In this document: positions 1 to 10,620 of the stretch, piece after piece
How positions within the stretch are numbered: the stretch's first letter is position 1
Layout: each line of letters starts with the position of its first letter
DNA from: Gnetum montanum
Lineage: Eukaryota > Streptophyta > Gnetopsida > Gnetales > Gnetaceae
Assembly: GCA_015680685.1 (NCBI GenBank)
Contig: MNCI01015561.1
Location: forward strand, 158,418 to 222,417
Direction: 5' to 3'
DNA length: 64,000 nucleotides
The notes under the pieces: model-generated
The model's input: only the letters and a program-made list of their open reading frames with translations
What the model was told of the DNA's origin: nothing
Databases searched by the model: none
Program-made: the position numbers and the translations under genes

Positions 1-17
1 TTTAATGCAAAAATTTT

Positions 18-35
18 TGATGCTAGAAGGAGGCC
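18..35 (+). other. Primer-binding site of element A
   Basis: TGATGCTAGAAGGAGGCC matches the PBS-like sequences of element B (20223-20241, TGGTGCTAGAAGGAGGGC) and element C (minus strand, TGGCGCTAGAAGGAGGGC). Three elements share it just inside a 5' LTR. In A the third base of TGG has mutated to A. The cognate tRNA is not assigned here. Confidence 0.7.
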
Positions 36-1740
36 TCTATCCAAGTTCTTCATCAAATTTGATCTATCCTTTTTAAAGCTAATTTTTTACAAATTTAAAC
101 CATTAAAACCCACATTGAAATTTATACCTAGCATATGTTTTGTAGTCAATTTGGGTGTTGCTGTAAATTTCACAGCCGTTGTTGGACTTTTAAAAGCAAG
201 TGTATTTCCTTAGAAAATCTACAATATTTATTCATTACAAACATGTCTTTGGGTTTTTCAAAGGCTAGCGTATCTTTGCTACCACCACCCACTTCCTGCT
301 GTGAATATTTTTCCTGTCAGATTTCTTGGAAAAGCGCAATTTACACTTTCTCATAGCCAGCATATTTTTCCAATAGGAAAAAACACCAGTGTATCTTTGG
401 CCAAGCCTAGCCAATTTATACTATTTGAACCAACGTATCTTCTTTCCATAAGGAAAGTACACTAGTGTATTTTTACCTGGACAAAGAAATTTTCTTTTCT
501 ATGCCCAACTTATTTCTTGCTGGAAACACTATTGTATCTTTTCTTTAAGAAGATAAAACCAAATTACCTTTTATAAATACCTACGCATTTTTACGTAGGG
601 ATGGGTTACGTAGTGTGAAACCAATGAAAAAAAAAACACTAAAAAAATAACCTTTGCCATTTTCACACCAATTTTTTTGGTAACCAGTTGAAGTGCAAGC
701 GTACACTTTTAAACCCAAAATTTTCCAATTAATTAGGTTTAAACTTTTACTAGTGTAGTACATAAAATTGCTATAGCCACCTGCACTACAGTTGCAATTG
801 TAGTTTTTACCAATTTCAACAATTATTTGGTCTTATTTACATGAAAACATTTAAAGTTTGCATTAAAATCCTGCCAAGAAACCAATGCAGCCATCCATTC
901 TTCTGCAATTTATGCTCAACATATTTATTGTAGTTGGTTTTCATGACCCTGCAAATTTCACAATAGTTACTAACTTTTGAAAGCCAGCATATTTCCTTGG
1001 AACACATGCAACTTTTGCCCATTTGAAATTTAGCCTTGGCTTTTTTAAGGGCCAGCATATTATTGCTACCACCATCCACTTGCAACCACATAAAATTTTC
1101 CATTGGGCTTCTCCTACAAACCCAATGTAGTTTTTCAAAATCACTTTACTTTTTCTCAACAAAAACCAGCATATATTTACAAGATTAGGATATCTTTCCC
1201 AAATTTCCCTACGTATCATTTGGTAAACTAACATATCTCTTCCCATCACATCATAACAACATATTTTTCCTTTGGAAAAATACGAACATGTTTTTTGATA
1301 AACTACCCTTGCATTTGGTAGAAGGAAGATATCCAAACTATTTTTCCTATCCACCCAACATATTTCTTGCTAGCAACACTAGTGTAAATTTCCCAAACAA
1401 ACCAAAATTAGTGTATCTTTTGCACTGCAATTTGGATGGGGTAAACCCAAGAAATTGGAAATCTACCTTTGACATTTTTTACACAAAAGTTTTTCAACAA
1501 CTGATTCCAAAAGCCAAAAATTTGGATATTAATTAATTTTGAATTTTACCAATGTAGTACACAACATTAATAGTAGCACTTTCACTACACCTACAATTGT
1601 AGTTTTTACTATTTTCACAACTAAAACTATTTATACACTAGGTTGTTCCACTAGTTGGAACTTTTAATTTAAAATCAAATTAAATATCCTAGCATTACCT
1701 TTTAGAAAATCAACCATAATACCACTAGAACTTACATACA
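36..1740 (+). repeat. Leader of element A: two diverged ~0.8-kb repeats rich in a TAGCATAT-type motif
   Basis: This stretch has no credible coding frame. Two halves resemble each other at an offset of about 790-850 bases. For example, GCTACCACCACCCACTT near 281 matches GCTACCACCATCCACTT near 1066, and the block ending GCAATTGTAGTTTTTACC near 805 matches ACAATTGTAGTTTTTACT near 1600. Within both halves a short motif recurs every few dozen bases, such as CCAGCATATTTTTCC, CCAGTGTATCTTTGG, CCAACGTATCTTCTTTCC and ACTAGTGTATTTTTACC. The same motif fills the middle of this element's 3' LTR (17540-17770). Confidence 0.6.
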
Positions 1741-1953
1741 TGGCCTCTAGCCAAGATGTAATTCAAGTCTATGACTCAAAAGACCCCATAGACATAGAGT
1801 GAAGACAAAGGGTAAGAGCCCAAACTTTGCAGTCATCAATAAAGATTTTTACAACTTCCTCTATGCCAAGATGCAAGTCAATCTTCTAATACTATGCTCT
1901 AAATTTGACGCTAAGCGTCAATTCAAAACTATATATATTAGGATGGAAAAGAA
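1741..1953 (+). pseudogene. Element A gag, N-terminal part, interrupted by a Copia insertion
   Basis: An ATG at 1741 opens MASSQDVIQVYDSKDPIDIE and then meets a stop. The following frame contains AVINKDFYNFLYAKMQ, which matches AINENHYNFICAKIQ in element B gag (21099 onward). At 1953 the frame is broken by the Copia element. The matching continuation (EYIQSPYAKILLNDFYTYML) resumes right after the 3' target duplication at 6823, equivalent to EYIPSLYDQIFLNKIYDSIL in B. Reading A against B therefore shows the insertion lies inside gag. Confidence 0.75.
1949..1953 (+). repeat. Target site duplication, left copy (AAGAA)
   Basis: AAGAA directly precedes the TG of the Copia 5' LTR at 1954. The same five bases follow the CA end of the 3' LTR at 6823-6827. 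Five-base duplications are the norm for LTR retrotransposon integration. Confidence 0.9.
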
Positions 1954-3138
1954 TGTTGGCCTTTTGGTATGTCAAAACATTAAGGAAAATGGAGTACAAG
2001 GATGTTTGTGTGGTTGTTGTGTTTCGAAGAGCAAGAGCAAAGGACTTAAGGACTCACAAGCAAATTCAAGATCACAAGGACTCAAGGGAGCATGGATGAA
2101 TATGAATAATTTAAGAAAAATATGTCTATTTTTGTTGAGGATGATTCCTAGATGTCTTGGCATGTTTTGGAGTGTTTCTGGTTCATTTTGATGAGTCTAG
2201 GAGGGTATAAGGTCTATGGGGACTTATTTGGAGGCATCTAGAGGCTCCCAACATCAAAATGAGCAATTTCATTTTTGACCCCTATAGAAGAGACATCTTT
2301 CCCATATCAAAAATGTCTTTTCAATATAGGTAAAGACATCTCTATAAAATAGTAGATGTCTTTCATTAGAAAAAGATGTTTTCCTAGAATTAAGGCTAGT
2401 TTCAAAAAAAAGTCTTTTACCAGACAAAGATGTCTTTCCCAAACAAAGATGTCTTTCCAAAATTGAAGGCAAATATAGAAAGACATCTCAAGCATGAAGA
2501 AGATGTCTTCTATGACTATTAGTGACTATTGACTAGCAATTGCATGAGCTCCAAGATGGATTTAGAAATATGGCAACTATAAGAAGACATCATATACATT
2601 AGGAAATAGAAAAGCTAGTGTACAATCATCATATAATCATTTGTGAATCATTGTAATCTTTGTTACTTCTCATTATTCTATCAACAGACTAAGTTGCATT
2701 TATCCCTTGTAATTTTTGTCTTGTGTTGCCTTGTGGGGTTGATGTTCTTCTTGTGGGAAGGCATCCTGCTTGAGCTTGTCAGGATCTTGTGGGATTGAGT
2801 TGTTGGTTTTGTGGTACAATGCTTTGAAGTGGAGCTTATGGTTGTAAAGGTTATGGAATCCTAGAAACCACATTCCAAGCTTGATGGGACCTTGTTGGGT
2901 TGAGTGGCTAGTGTTGCTACATATCACTTCGAAGTGGGGCTTGAAGGCTGTACAAGTTGTGGACCCTTCAACCACATTGTGAGAGCAACAATGTCCAAAA
3001 ATGTGCTAGCGAGTTACCCTCTAAGTGTGGACTACCCAAGTTGGGGAACCATGTTAAATTTGGTGTATGTGCTTTTGTGTTACAAAGTGTTAATTTGGGA
3101 AACCTATTCATGCCCCTTTCTAAGTTCAATGATCCACA
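1954..3138 (+). repeat. Copia 5' LTR
   Basis: It starts TGTTGGCCTTTTGGTATG and ends ATGATCCACA, 1185 bases. The start aligns with 6199 and the end with 6822. It contains a cluster of AAAGATGTCTTTCC-type repeats in its first third. It is about 560 bases longer than the 3' LTR because a middle segment is absent from the latter. Confidence 0.88.
2285..2515 (+). repeat. U3 array of AGATGTCTTTCC / AGACATCT motifs in the Copia LTR
   Basis: The octamer AGATGTCT and its complement AGACATCT occur roughly eight to ten times in 230 bases, often followed by TTCC and flanked by CAAA. The same cluster is present in the 3' LTR (about 6515-6725). The position in U3 would suit an enhancer array, but that role is inferred. 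Confidence 0.75.
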
Positions 3139-3140
3139 AG

Positions 3141-3153
3141 TGGTATTAGAGCC
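3141..3153 (+). other. Copia primer-binding site (initiator-Met tRNA type)
   Basis: TGGTATTAGAGCC lies two bases after the LTR end. It matches the usual plant PBS core TGGTATCAGAGC with one C-to-T change. Confidence 0.85.
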
Positions 3154-3169
3154 TAGTACTCTTGCACTC

Positions 3170-4343
3170 TACATTAATCTTCAACATGGAAGGGAAAATC
3201 AACATTGGACACATCTGGACAAAGAGCCTAATGTACATCATCAACTAGTGTTCTTAATTCATTTATCACATCTATTATAACTGTAAATATCTCATTTCCT
3301 TCATTACATTTAGAAATATAGAATACTATGCTTGTAAAGTTGACAATTAGTGTGATTTTCAAAATGACACTTCTTTTGAGGAAAGATATGAAATATTTTT
3401 CCATAAAATTATTTCTTTCCAAAACTTGTGCACTAAGATAAAAGATGCTTTACGTGCTAAGGAAATAAAAATTAAAGATCTTAATGATGAATAGACTTAT
3501 CTCAAGAATTAGAACTTACACCTTAAGGCTGAAATTCAAAATCTAACCAATGTGATTAAGTAGATGAGTAAGAGCTTCAAAGGTAAGGAAAGAAGTAAAA
3601 AAAATTTCAAGCTCTAATTTTGATTCATCTTCAATAGAATGCTTGGTATGTGTTGGAAGAGGCCATGTGGTCTCCAAATGTTCTAGTAATTGTAGGTTAC
3701 AACAAAAGAAAAGAAATGATGAAGTAATTAGAAAGACCAACTTCTACTTGAGCTGGGATGATGAAGAGAAAAATGTAGAAAAGATGAAGGATGATATAAA
3801 GGATTCACAACTCATCTATATGGCTCTCACAAATGATGATGTTAATACCTCAAATGATAAACTTACTGAGGATGAGAAGTTTGATTTATTGTGTAATAAA
3901 CTTTTAAATTTTTAAAATCTTTATACAAAGTTGGACAATCAAGTTAAAAAAAGATCAAGAAATTTCTTTATTGAATGCAACAATTTTAGATCTCACTAAG
4001 GAAATCTTAGACCTCAGGGCTATGAATAAAAAACTAACCAAGTCATGTGAGCAGATCAAGGAAGAACTTGTAGATGCCAAACTTGTGAATGAAAGGCTCA
4101 TTAAGGGAAAAGAGTCCCTTCATATGGTTCTTGGACAAGGAAGAAGTCCACATGATAAGAGTGAGCTCGATTATTATATACAAGAGGAATCATCTACTCT
4201 TAATCAAATATCACTAAAGAGAATGAAGAATCAATAGGTATTACATCTTAACCAAGAGCAGCTCCAAGGTATAATCATTTTAACTACTATAGGAAGGTGA
4301 TATATTATTATTATCATACATTTGGGCATAAGCAATGGGAGTG
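3170..4343 (+). pseudogene. Copia gag relic with a CCHC zinc knuckle
   Basis: A zinc knuckle is encoded at 3640-3681 (C-LV-C-VGRG-H-VVSK-C, the C-x2-C-x4-H-x4-C pattern). It is followed by an acidic segment (SQLIYMALTNDD) and a coiled-coil-like stretch at 3971-4237. That stretch ends KGKESLHMVLGQG..SPHDKS, which resembles the plant Copia gag spacer 'GK..LD.LLG.QR...DK.GLG'. A second knuckle-like stretch near 4302-4343 reads YYYYHTFGHKQWEC, where the first two Cys appear changed to Tyr. The frame is broken by stops and shifts. In a live element this protein would coat the RNA genome in cytoplasmic particles. Confidence 0.75.
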
Positions 4344-6183
4344 TAATTTAAAATATTAACACATGAGCACTTGGTCATATCATAGGACTCCTTGGTCTTA
4401 TCCTAATGTACCTAGAAAGGATTTTTCATAGGTTAAAAGGGATATACAAACAAATCATAGAGGAGTCAAGAAAGATTGAATAACTCACAAGAACAAGGAA
4501 GTTCAAAAATTTTGGAGAGTCAAGAGGAAGGAACCTAAGAATGAGAAGATACCATCTAGCTAGATTTTGAAAAGGAACCAAGCCTTGAAAATTGAAGAAG
4601 TTTATGCAAGAAGACAAACCTCAAAAGAGGAATCTCATTCTCTAGCACTCTAGGCATCTTAATTTTCAATTGTAAGCATGGTAAACCAAGGTAAGTTTCT
4701 ATCTTCTTGCTTGTTAAATTTTGTATCAATATTTAATTTAGAAAGTCTAAATTGTGTTGATATGTTCTTACTTTATTTCTAGCTATGGGATGTTAGTTCC
4801 AATAATCTACAAAGATTAAGATAAGCACTTACAAGAGAAGATATTTGGTACTATTAGAATAATTGATTATGATATCTTCTGTGCTTAAGCATGATGTGAT
4901 TAATCTTATAATTGAAAGTTTGTGATATTTGTAAACCTTTAAAAGTTTTTATTAAAAAATCTTTTGATTCTTCATTGGAATATATTTTGATTGCAAGTGT
5001 TTAAAAGCCTTTGATGTATTTCTTGGACAATGATTACTATTTAAATATCTTGTGATATAACATTGTTGTCCAATTCTTTTGAAAGATTTTTGATGTGCAA
5101 TATTTAAGCATTGGATTTGTGCCTTTAATATAAATCATGTATATTTTGAGAAAATCATTATTTGATATCTTAAGCTCTTTCTTTCAAAAGTATCCAAACT
5201 TGTTATGGCTCTCTAGATTTATGGAGACATCTCCTAGTTCCTTATGTAATTCACAATCATGTGTACTATTTATATCTTTTTCTGTTATGACTTTTTACGT
5301 GTTTTTCCATAACTAATGGGAGATCTTATTGCACTTAGAATTTTTGTGTAGCATGGAGATCCTAAAAGATTCAAGAAGGAATACCAATCTCTCTACAATA
5401 GATGCATTATGACAAAAAAAACTAAATGTATGGGGAACTTGTACCTAATTCAAGAGGTCACCTATGTAGGGGCAGTCTCTTAAGGCTTTTACCAAAAGGA
5501 ACAAAAGTAGCAAAAGTTCATATTTCAACTCACCCTTAGCTAAACATGAGCAAGGAAGAGCATATTCATCTAGTAATGTTGTAAAAAAAGGGACATTTAT
5601 TAACTCCTTATCTAAATATGAACTTTTATGGTGAAAGCTTCTAATGTTTATATGTTATATAAACTTATTTATGAGCACTATTTATCATCATGTCTTTTGT
5701 ACGCTGAGAATATACTTTTTTAAGTACCTAAGGCCCTTATTGCAAATATGAATTGAGACATAGTAGAATAGGTGTTGTACTAGAACAAGTTTTCATGATC
5801 TCTTTTGGTAAGATATGAGGTATATCCATATGCTATTTTTCTTGCCTTTAACATGATTATCATATATTAGTTTATGTATCTTCTTTTGGATAAATAGTTG
5901 ATTGGTTGTTTTTGTTCTAAATTAATATATCTTTTGGAACAAACTTTGCTTCTTAAATATGTGACTCCCTCCTTCTCTTTTTATTCATATTCGACAAGGG
6001 GGAAAATTTGTTTTGTGATAATGGTCATGCATATTATATGATGTTGCTCTTTTATGATATATCTTTAAGAGACAGGTTATATGCATCATCCTTTTTTGTT
6101 ATGTTCAAAAAGGAGGAGAAGTAGCTTATGTATTATGATATTGTGATAAATACTAACCAATTTTCTTAAGTTTTGAACATTAC
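4344..6183. other. Copia internal region without recognisable pol
   Basis: This is AT-rich DNA with no long frame and no integrase, RT or RNase H motif on either strand. Stretches around 5340-5640 give short plus-strand frames (for example KGTFINSLSKYELLW) that I could not assign. Confidence 0.6.
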
Positions 6184-6198
6184 CAAAAAGGGGGATAT
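6184..6198 (+). other. Copia polypurine tract
   Basis: CAAAAAGGGGGATAT lies directly upstream of the 3' LTR start TGTTGACC at 6199. Its purine content and position fit second-strand priming. Confidence 0.85.
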
Positions 6199-6822
6199 TG
6201 TTGACCTTTTGGTATGTCAAAACATTAAGGAACATGGAGTACAAGGATATTTGTGTGGTTGTTGTGTTTACAAGAGCAAGAGCAAAGGACTCAAGGACTC
6301 ATAAGCAAATTTTGGATCACAAGGACTTAAGGAAGCATGGATGAATATGAAGAATTCAAAAAAATATGTCTCAATTCATATAAGATCTTGAATTGAAGTG
6401 TTTTTGTCTCATTTTGATGAGTCTAGAAGGTTATAAGATCTATGGGGACTTGTTTGGAGGCATTAGAAGGCTTCCAACATCAAAACAAGAAGTTTCATTT
6501 TTGGCCCCTACAAAAGAGACATCTTTTCCATACCAAAGACGTTTTTCCAATAGGTAGCATAGGAAAATACATTTCTATAAAGTTGCAACCATCTTTCATT
6601 AGAAAAGATGTGTTTCATCAGACAAAGATGTCTTCCTAAAATTTAGGCCAATTTTAGAATGTCTTTCACTAGACAAAGATGTCTTCCCAGAATGGAGATT
6701 TTAAAAATATGTCTTTCTCAAACAAAGTGTATGTGGACTACCCAAGGTGTATGTGCTTTTGTGTTACAAAGTTTTATTTTGGGAAACTTATTCATTCCCC
6801 CTTCTAAGTTCAACAATCCACA
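6199..6822 (+). repeat. Copia 3' LTR, internally shortened
   Basis: It spans 624 bases from TGTTGACC to ACAATCCACA. Compared with the 5' LTR it lacks most of the segment that corresponds to about 2480-3010 there. The sequence jumps from the AGATGTCT cluster straight to GTATGTGGACTACCCAAGG. Confidence 0.87.
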
Positions 6823-6827
6823 AAGAA
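6823..6827 (+). repeat. Target site duplication, right copy (AAGAA)
   Basis: Identical to 1949-1953; it marks the right edge of the nested Copia element. Confidence 0.9.
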
Positions 6828-8176
6828 TACATCCAATCTCCTTATGCCAAGATCCTTCTTAATGATTTTTATACTTATATGCTCATATAAGTCATAGATG
6901 ATGATGAGTTTAGTGAGGAAATTAGCTTGGAAGATCACTAAGAGGTACAAGAAAAGTTTGAGAAAGAGCAAGAGCAAGACACATTTAGTAGAAACCTTCT
7001 TCAATGGTTGGCTCCCCAAGCAACCACCTCTAGCTCTATAGCCCTACTATCCCTTGTAGGAAATGTGCCTCAATCTCCTCCTACCTATCCCACCATGTTT
7101 GGACCAATACCTATCATGGTTGCACACCAGTCCTAGTCTATTTTCCAATTTATCTCACTATTTTCATCAATTACCTTTTCCATATAACCTCACTTCCTTC
7201 ACCCAATCCCGATAATGTCTACCTCACTGCCTTCCTTTGTTAAATCAATGAGGACCTCATTGAGGGTCCAAGCAACATAAGCCTTGTAAACTCCTTTCAA
7301 TCCCTTCATACTAAGTGCTCCAATGCAAATCTCTTTCTCCTTGTTCAATCCACTAGCAAAGGTGACCACTTAACCTCTTTCATCTCTATTAATACCAATT
7401 GCATGGCCCCAAGCCTCAAAACTTCCTTCTCAAGCATCAATACAAGTATCACAACCTACAAGGATGCCCCAAGCCTTAGATGAAGCCTTTAAATGATCCA
7501 AGACCTTGTAGAAGAGTTGTAGAAGCTCAATGCTAGTACAACTTAGATAGTCAAGGTTATAGATTTCTTCTAGAATGATCCCATAAGCTGTACAGTGCCT
7601 CAAAGAACATTACCTATGGACATGCCTATACCAAAATTCATCAAATACAATCTTGAAGGTGATTCCAATGCACATCTACTTGCCTTTCAGTTTGAGTATC
7701 TCTTTTTGTAGGCATGGCTTCATATGATACTACAAATTTTTCCCATGGTCCTTAAGGGAAAGGCTTTAGATTGGTACCAAACATTATCTAGAGGTTCCAT
7801 CTCTTCCCTTGAAGACTTGATAAACTATTTTGTTAATCGCTTTAGATACAACTTGAAGCTTGATGCCACATTTGATCAACTAATGAAGGTGAAGCAAGGG
7901 CCACTTCAACAAATCAAAAGGTTCATTCAAAGATGGAATTCAATGCTCAATGAGATTCCAGAGCCTATCTTTGAAAGTAACCTCTTGTCCATCTTTAAAG
8001 AAGCAATAAATAAGTTCATCAAGTCAAAGCTCAACTACTTAGAGACCCAATTGCTGAGCCAAAAATTTTCTCAAACCAAGAACATTGAGGAGGTAGTTGA
8101 GGCTAGCAACAATCTAGCCTACGTGGCATATAAAAGCCAACACACAAGGAGGAATAGTAATAAAACTAAGCAATAA
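6823..8176 (+). pseudogene. Element A gag, continuation with capsid core
   Basis: The first part continues the interrupted gag and includes a proline-rich linker (PTYPTMFGPIPIMVAHQ, matching PSYTTMVNPIPIITIHQ in B). At 7724-8176 a 150-residue open frame carries the Ty3 gag core: FPMVLKGKALDWYQTL, then GSISSLEDLINYFVNRF and later a basic C-terminus. The pattern 'L.G.A..W...L..GSI.S...L...F...F' is typical of plant Ty3 gag. Frames before 7724 are broken by several stops. This is a structural, particle-forming protein in the family; this copy cannot be made intact. Confidence 0.85.
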
Positions 8177-9313
8177 CATACAAGCATGGCTGTAATATTC
8201 AATGATACAAAATAAGCAAAGAGGTAGGGATCACTGCCATGCAACACATCCTCTGACTCATCGTAATCATCTACTTCCTGCACCCCAAATCAGCCAAGAT
8301 CAAACTTCAGGTAAAATGATAGGTCAAAGTACACTAGGTTACCTATGAAGCCCTTTGAGCTTTTGAAATATTTGCTTAAAAATTACATATAACATAAGCA
8401 ACTATTTGAAAAGACTTGTAAGAGGCCTAATCTTCTTTGTGACATAGCTTGAGATTCAGCAATAGTAACCAAGGATAATCCCAAGCTATTGAAGTACTTT
8501 ATACTACATGGGTTTTGTCATTATCATCAAATGACTGTTCATGACATCAAATTTTTCCTATCATTAGAGAATGACCTCAAGAAGATGATTGATTATGGAG
8601 AGTTGGTGTTGAATGAGCCCAACTCTCCAAGCTCAACAACAACTCTTACACCATAGCCTTATTCATGGAAGCTAAATGGTCTCATCCTCCTAGAGAATCA
8701 TTTATCATCAAAGTACCACCATGGTCCCAAAATGCAAAGCTTAGAAAGCCCTTCATTATAGGGATACCACATTCTCTAGCTCTTAAGAAGCCTTTCATCA
8801 TACATGTCCCTCCTTTAGTAGCATCAACTACAACCTAGATCACAAGATACTAATCCTTCAAAGCCTCAAGAACCATTTATTATTTGGGTTCCTCCATCTT
8901 CAAGAGGAAAAATCATAACCTATGATCAAAGCCTACCTATAATGGCCAAAAACTCATTGGTTAGTAAGATATGATCACTACAATGATAGTGAAAGCAACC
9001 TATTGCCAAACCAACAATTAAAGATGATCAACAACAAAAGGTTTCAAAACTAACTAACCCATCTAGTTCTACAGAAGGAGCAGCTATACCCATGGACAAG
9101 AGGCCCTAGGAACATACATCAAAACTGAACCTACAAACTCTAGGAAGGATGAGGAAATAAAAAACCACCAAGGATGAAAGATTATGCACCAAGGAAAAGA
9201 GTTTTCTCACAATAATGGAATAGGCCAAAAGGTCGTTGAAACAAGAGAACATGTCACTAAACTTGTATGATCTAGTCATGACTTCTCCTACTCATAGAGA
9301 TGCACTAGCTTAA
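8177..9313 (+). pseudogene. Element A gag-protease linker with degenerate zinc knuckle
   Basis: Broken frames include FELLKYLLKNYI, then FILHGFCHYHQMTVHDIKFF and LENDLKKMIDYGELVLN. This resembles the Tat-type 'C..H...GH....C..L...I..L...G' nucleocapsid segment, with the final Cys replaced by Phe. The equivalent in B lies around 22915-23020 (FYNYHQLPSYNIDFC...DDLQRMRDRGELVLD). Repeats of the form PFIIKVPP follow. Confidence 0.55.
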
Positions 9314-9830
9314 GTGTTGACTTCTATTCCTATGAGTAAAGACATGCCCACCAACAAAGAATCAATCCACTCTATCATTGAACAAGCTTCACTTAGGAAA
9401 AACAAAAAGAAAGCCATGCTCAACTTTTGTGATAGTGAGGTTAAGATTGACTCTCAAAATGGAGAAGTGCTATTTGTACCTCTTCTCATTAATATACATG
9501 TTGGCAAGAAACTAGGCTTAACTGAAAACATCCAAGAGACCACTACCTCTACACTAAAGTCATTTATTGGGTTATGAGTAGTAGTTCTAGGTTATATCTC
9601 CTTGGATTCCATAGCTAGAGAATAGTTTTCCACATTTGCTAACTTCATAGTAGTCAAAGAAATAGTCGGTATTAACTTGATCCTAGGAAGGCCATGGTTG
9701 GCTAAGCTCCATGCGATCTCATCTCCTATACACCAGGAGATCCATTTGCCATACAAGGGAGGAGAAAATTTCATTCATGGAGACAATATTTTAGTACCTT
9801 CAGTTAACTATGTCAACATTGACTAAGGTT
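9314..9830 (+). pseudogene. Element A retropepsin relic lacking the catalytic DxG
   Basis: LGLTENI..TTTSTLKSF and, in a later frame, INLILGRPWLAKLHAISSPIHQEI align with LGLTEKI..TTTTLKSF and FNLILGRSWLA of element B's protease. The 'LILGRPWL' block is the conserved C-terminal part of LTR-element aspartic proteases. In A the segment that holds VDDGATTNVIP in B is missing: INIHVGKKLGLTE runs directly on. Several stops also interrupt it. The protease normally processes the polyprotein; this copy is inactive. Confidence 0.78.
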
Positions 9831-10079
9831 CAAGGTGAAGTTTCAAGAGGAAACTTCCAATACTCAAACTGGGGCCAACAACAAGAATAATAGTGATGCT
9901 AACAACACCAACTTTGAAATACTGGACAATCAACAAAAATGCATATAGCTTGCCATGCTAAACAAGAAAGATAGTGGAAATAAGATCATGTAGAAGGGAT
10001 TCATTGATCTATCAAAGATCAAACAACAAGTTCACAGCAAACACCTTATCCCTTCTTTGGTTAACAATTGTTTGTTTAC

Positions 10080-10300
10080 CTTTGTGACATTGTATCATGT
10101 TTCTTTGTTGATTTTATCTTTATATTCTCTCTTACAAGTATCTCATGTTTTCTAAGCATGGACTATAATCCACTAAGAACTAAAATTGGCAAAATTATGA
10201 CCTACTAACACCTGAAATTGGAAACCTTGTGGCCCACCAAGGCCAAAAGCTAGCAAAATAATGACCTCTTCTTTTCACCCCTATACCAACATTGTAGCTA
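10080..10300 (+). repeat. Short degenerate repeats after gag-protease in element A
   Basis: Units such as CCACTAAGAACTAAAATTGG and CCACCAAGGCCAAAA echo the 29-base tandem repeat that follows the protease in element B (24815-25060). Another trace is near 15625 (CCCACTAAGGACTAAACTGG). No coding frame is present. Confidence 0.5.
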
Positions 10301-10547
10301 GTCTACCTAATAGCATCATTTTCAAGTTTTACTTATATGCCTATAGCTTGCTTTACAATTTGCATTACAACATTTTTTATTTACCTATCTCATTTTTATA
10401 GCCTTGTTACATCTATCATTTATGTTTATGAAACCAACACATAGTTGAAATCACATCGTGTGATGTTAAAACTATATATATACATAAATGTCCAAAACCA
10501 TGGTTGCATTGTGCATAGTCATCAACAAGTGCATCAAATGGATGAAA

Positions 10548-10620
10548 CTAAGCCATGGGAGGAAGAAGGCGGCTCATCAAGTACATCATTATCAATTGGA
10601 TCAACATCATCACATGAGGC
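10548..10620 (-). pseudogene. Terminal exon of the antisense gene, element A copy
   Basis: Read on the minus strand, a TTTGTAG acceptor-like site at 10627-10621 is followed by an exon encoding SCDDVDPIDNDVLDEPPSSS and ending at GGCTTAG. The B copy (25446-25519, minus) and the D copy (53193-53249, plus) also have an AG acceptor, an acidic stretch, a PP pair and a final GCTTAG. The A copy seems to carry a one-base shift just before the stop. Function of the protein is unknown. Confidence 0.6.

Larger units (their letters stand above)
1954..6822 (+). mobile_element. Complete but gag-only Copia-type LTR retrotransposon nested in element A
   Basis: The element has two LTRs with TG...CA ends, a PBS of the initiator-Met type (TGGTATTAGAGCC), a gag with Copia-style features, a polypurine tract before the 3' LTR and a perfect AAGAA target duplication. 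Internal length is about 3.06 kb, short for an autonomous Copia element. No protease, integrase, RT or RNase H frame could be read between 4.4 and 6.18 kb. It is therefore a non-autonomous or deleted copy. The first 150 bases of the two LTRs differ at roughly a dozen positions by eye, so it is not very recent, yet it is younger than its host element A. Confidence 0.88.

Noticed and set aside
941-1354. 137-residue minus-strand frame in the leader of element A
   Set aside because: It spans the repeated motif tract, and the parallel half of the leader does not keep the frame.
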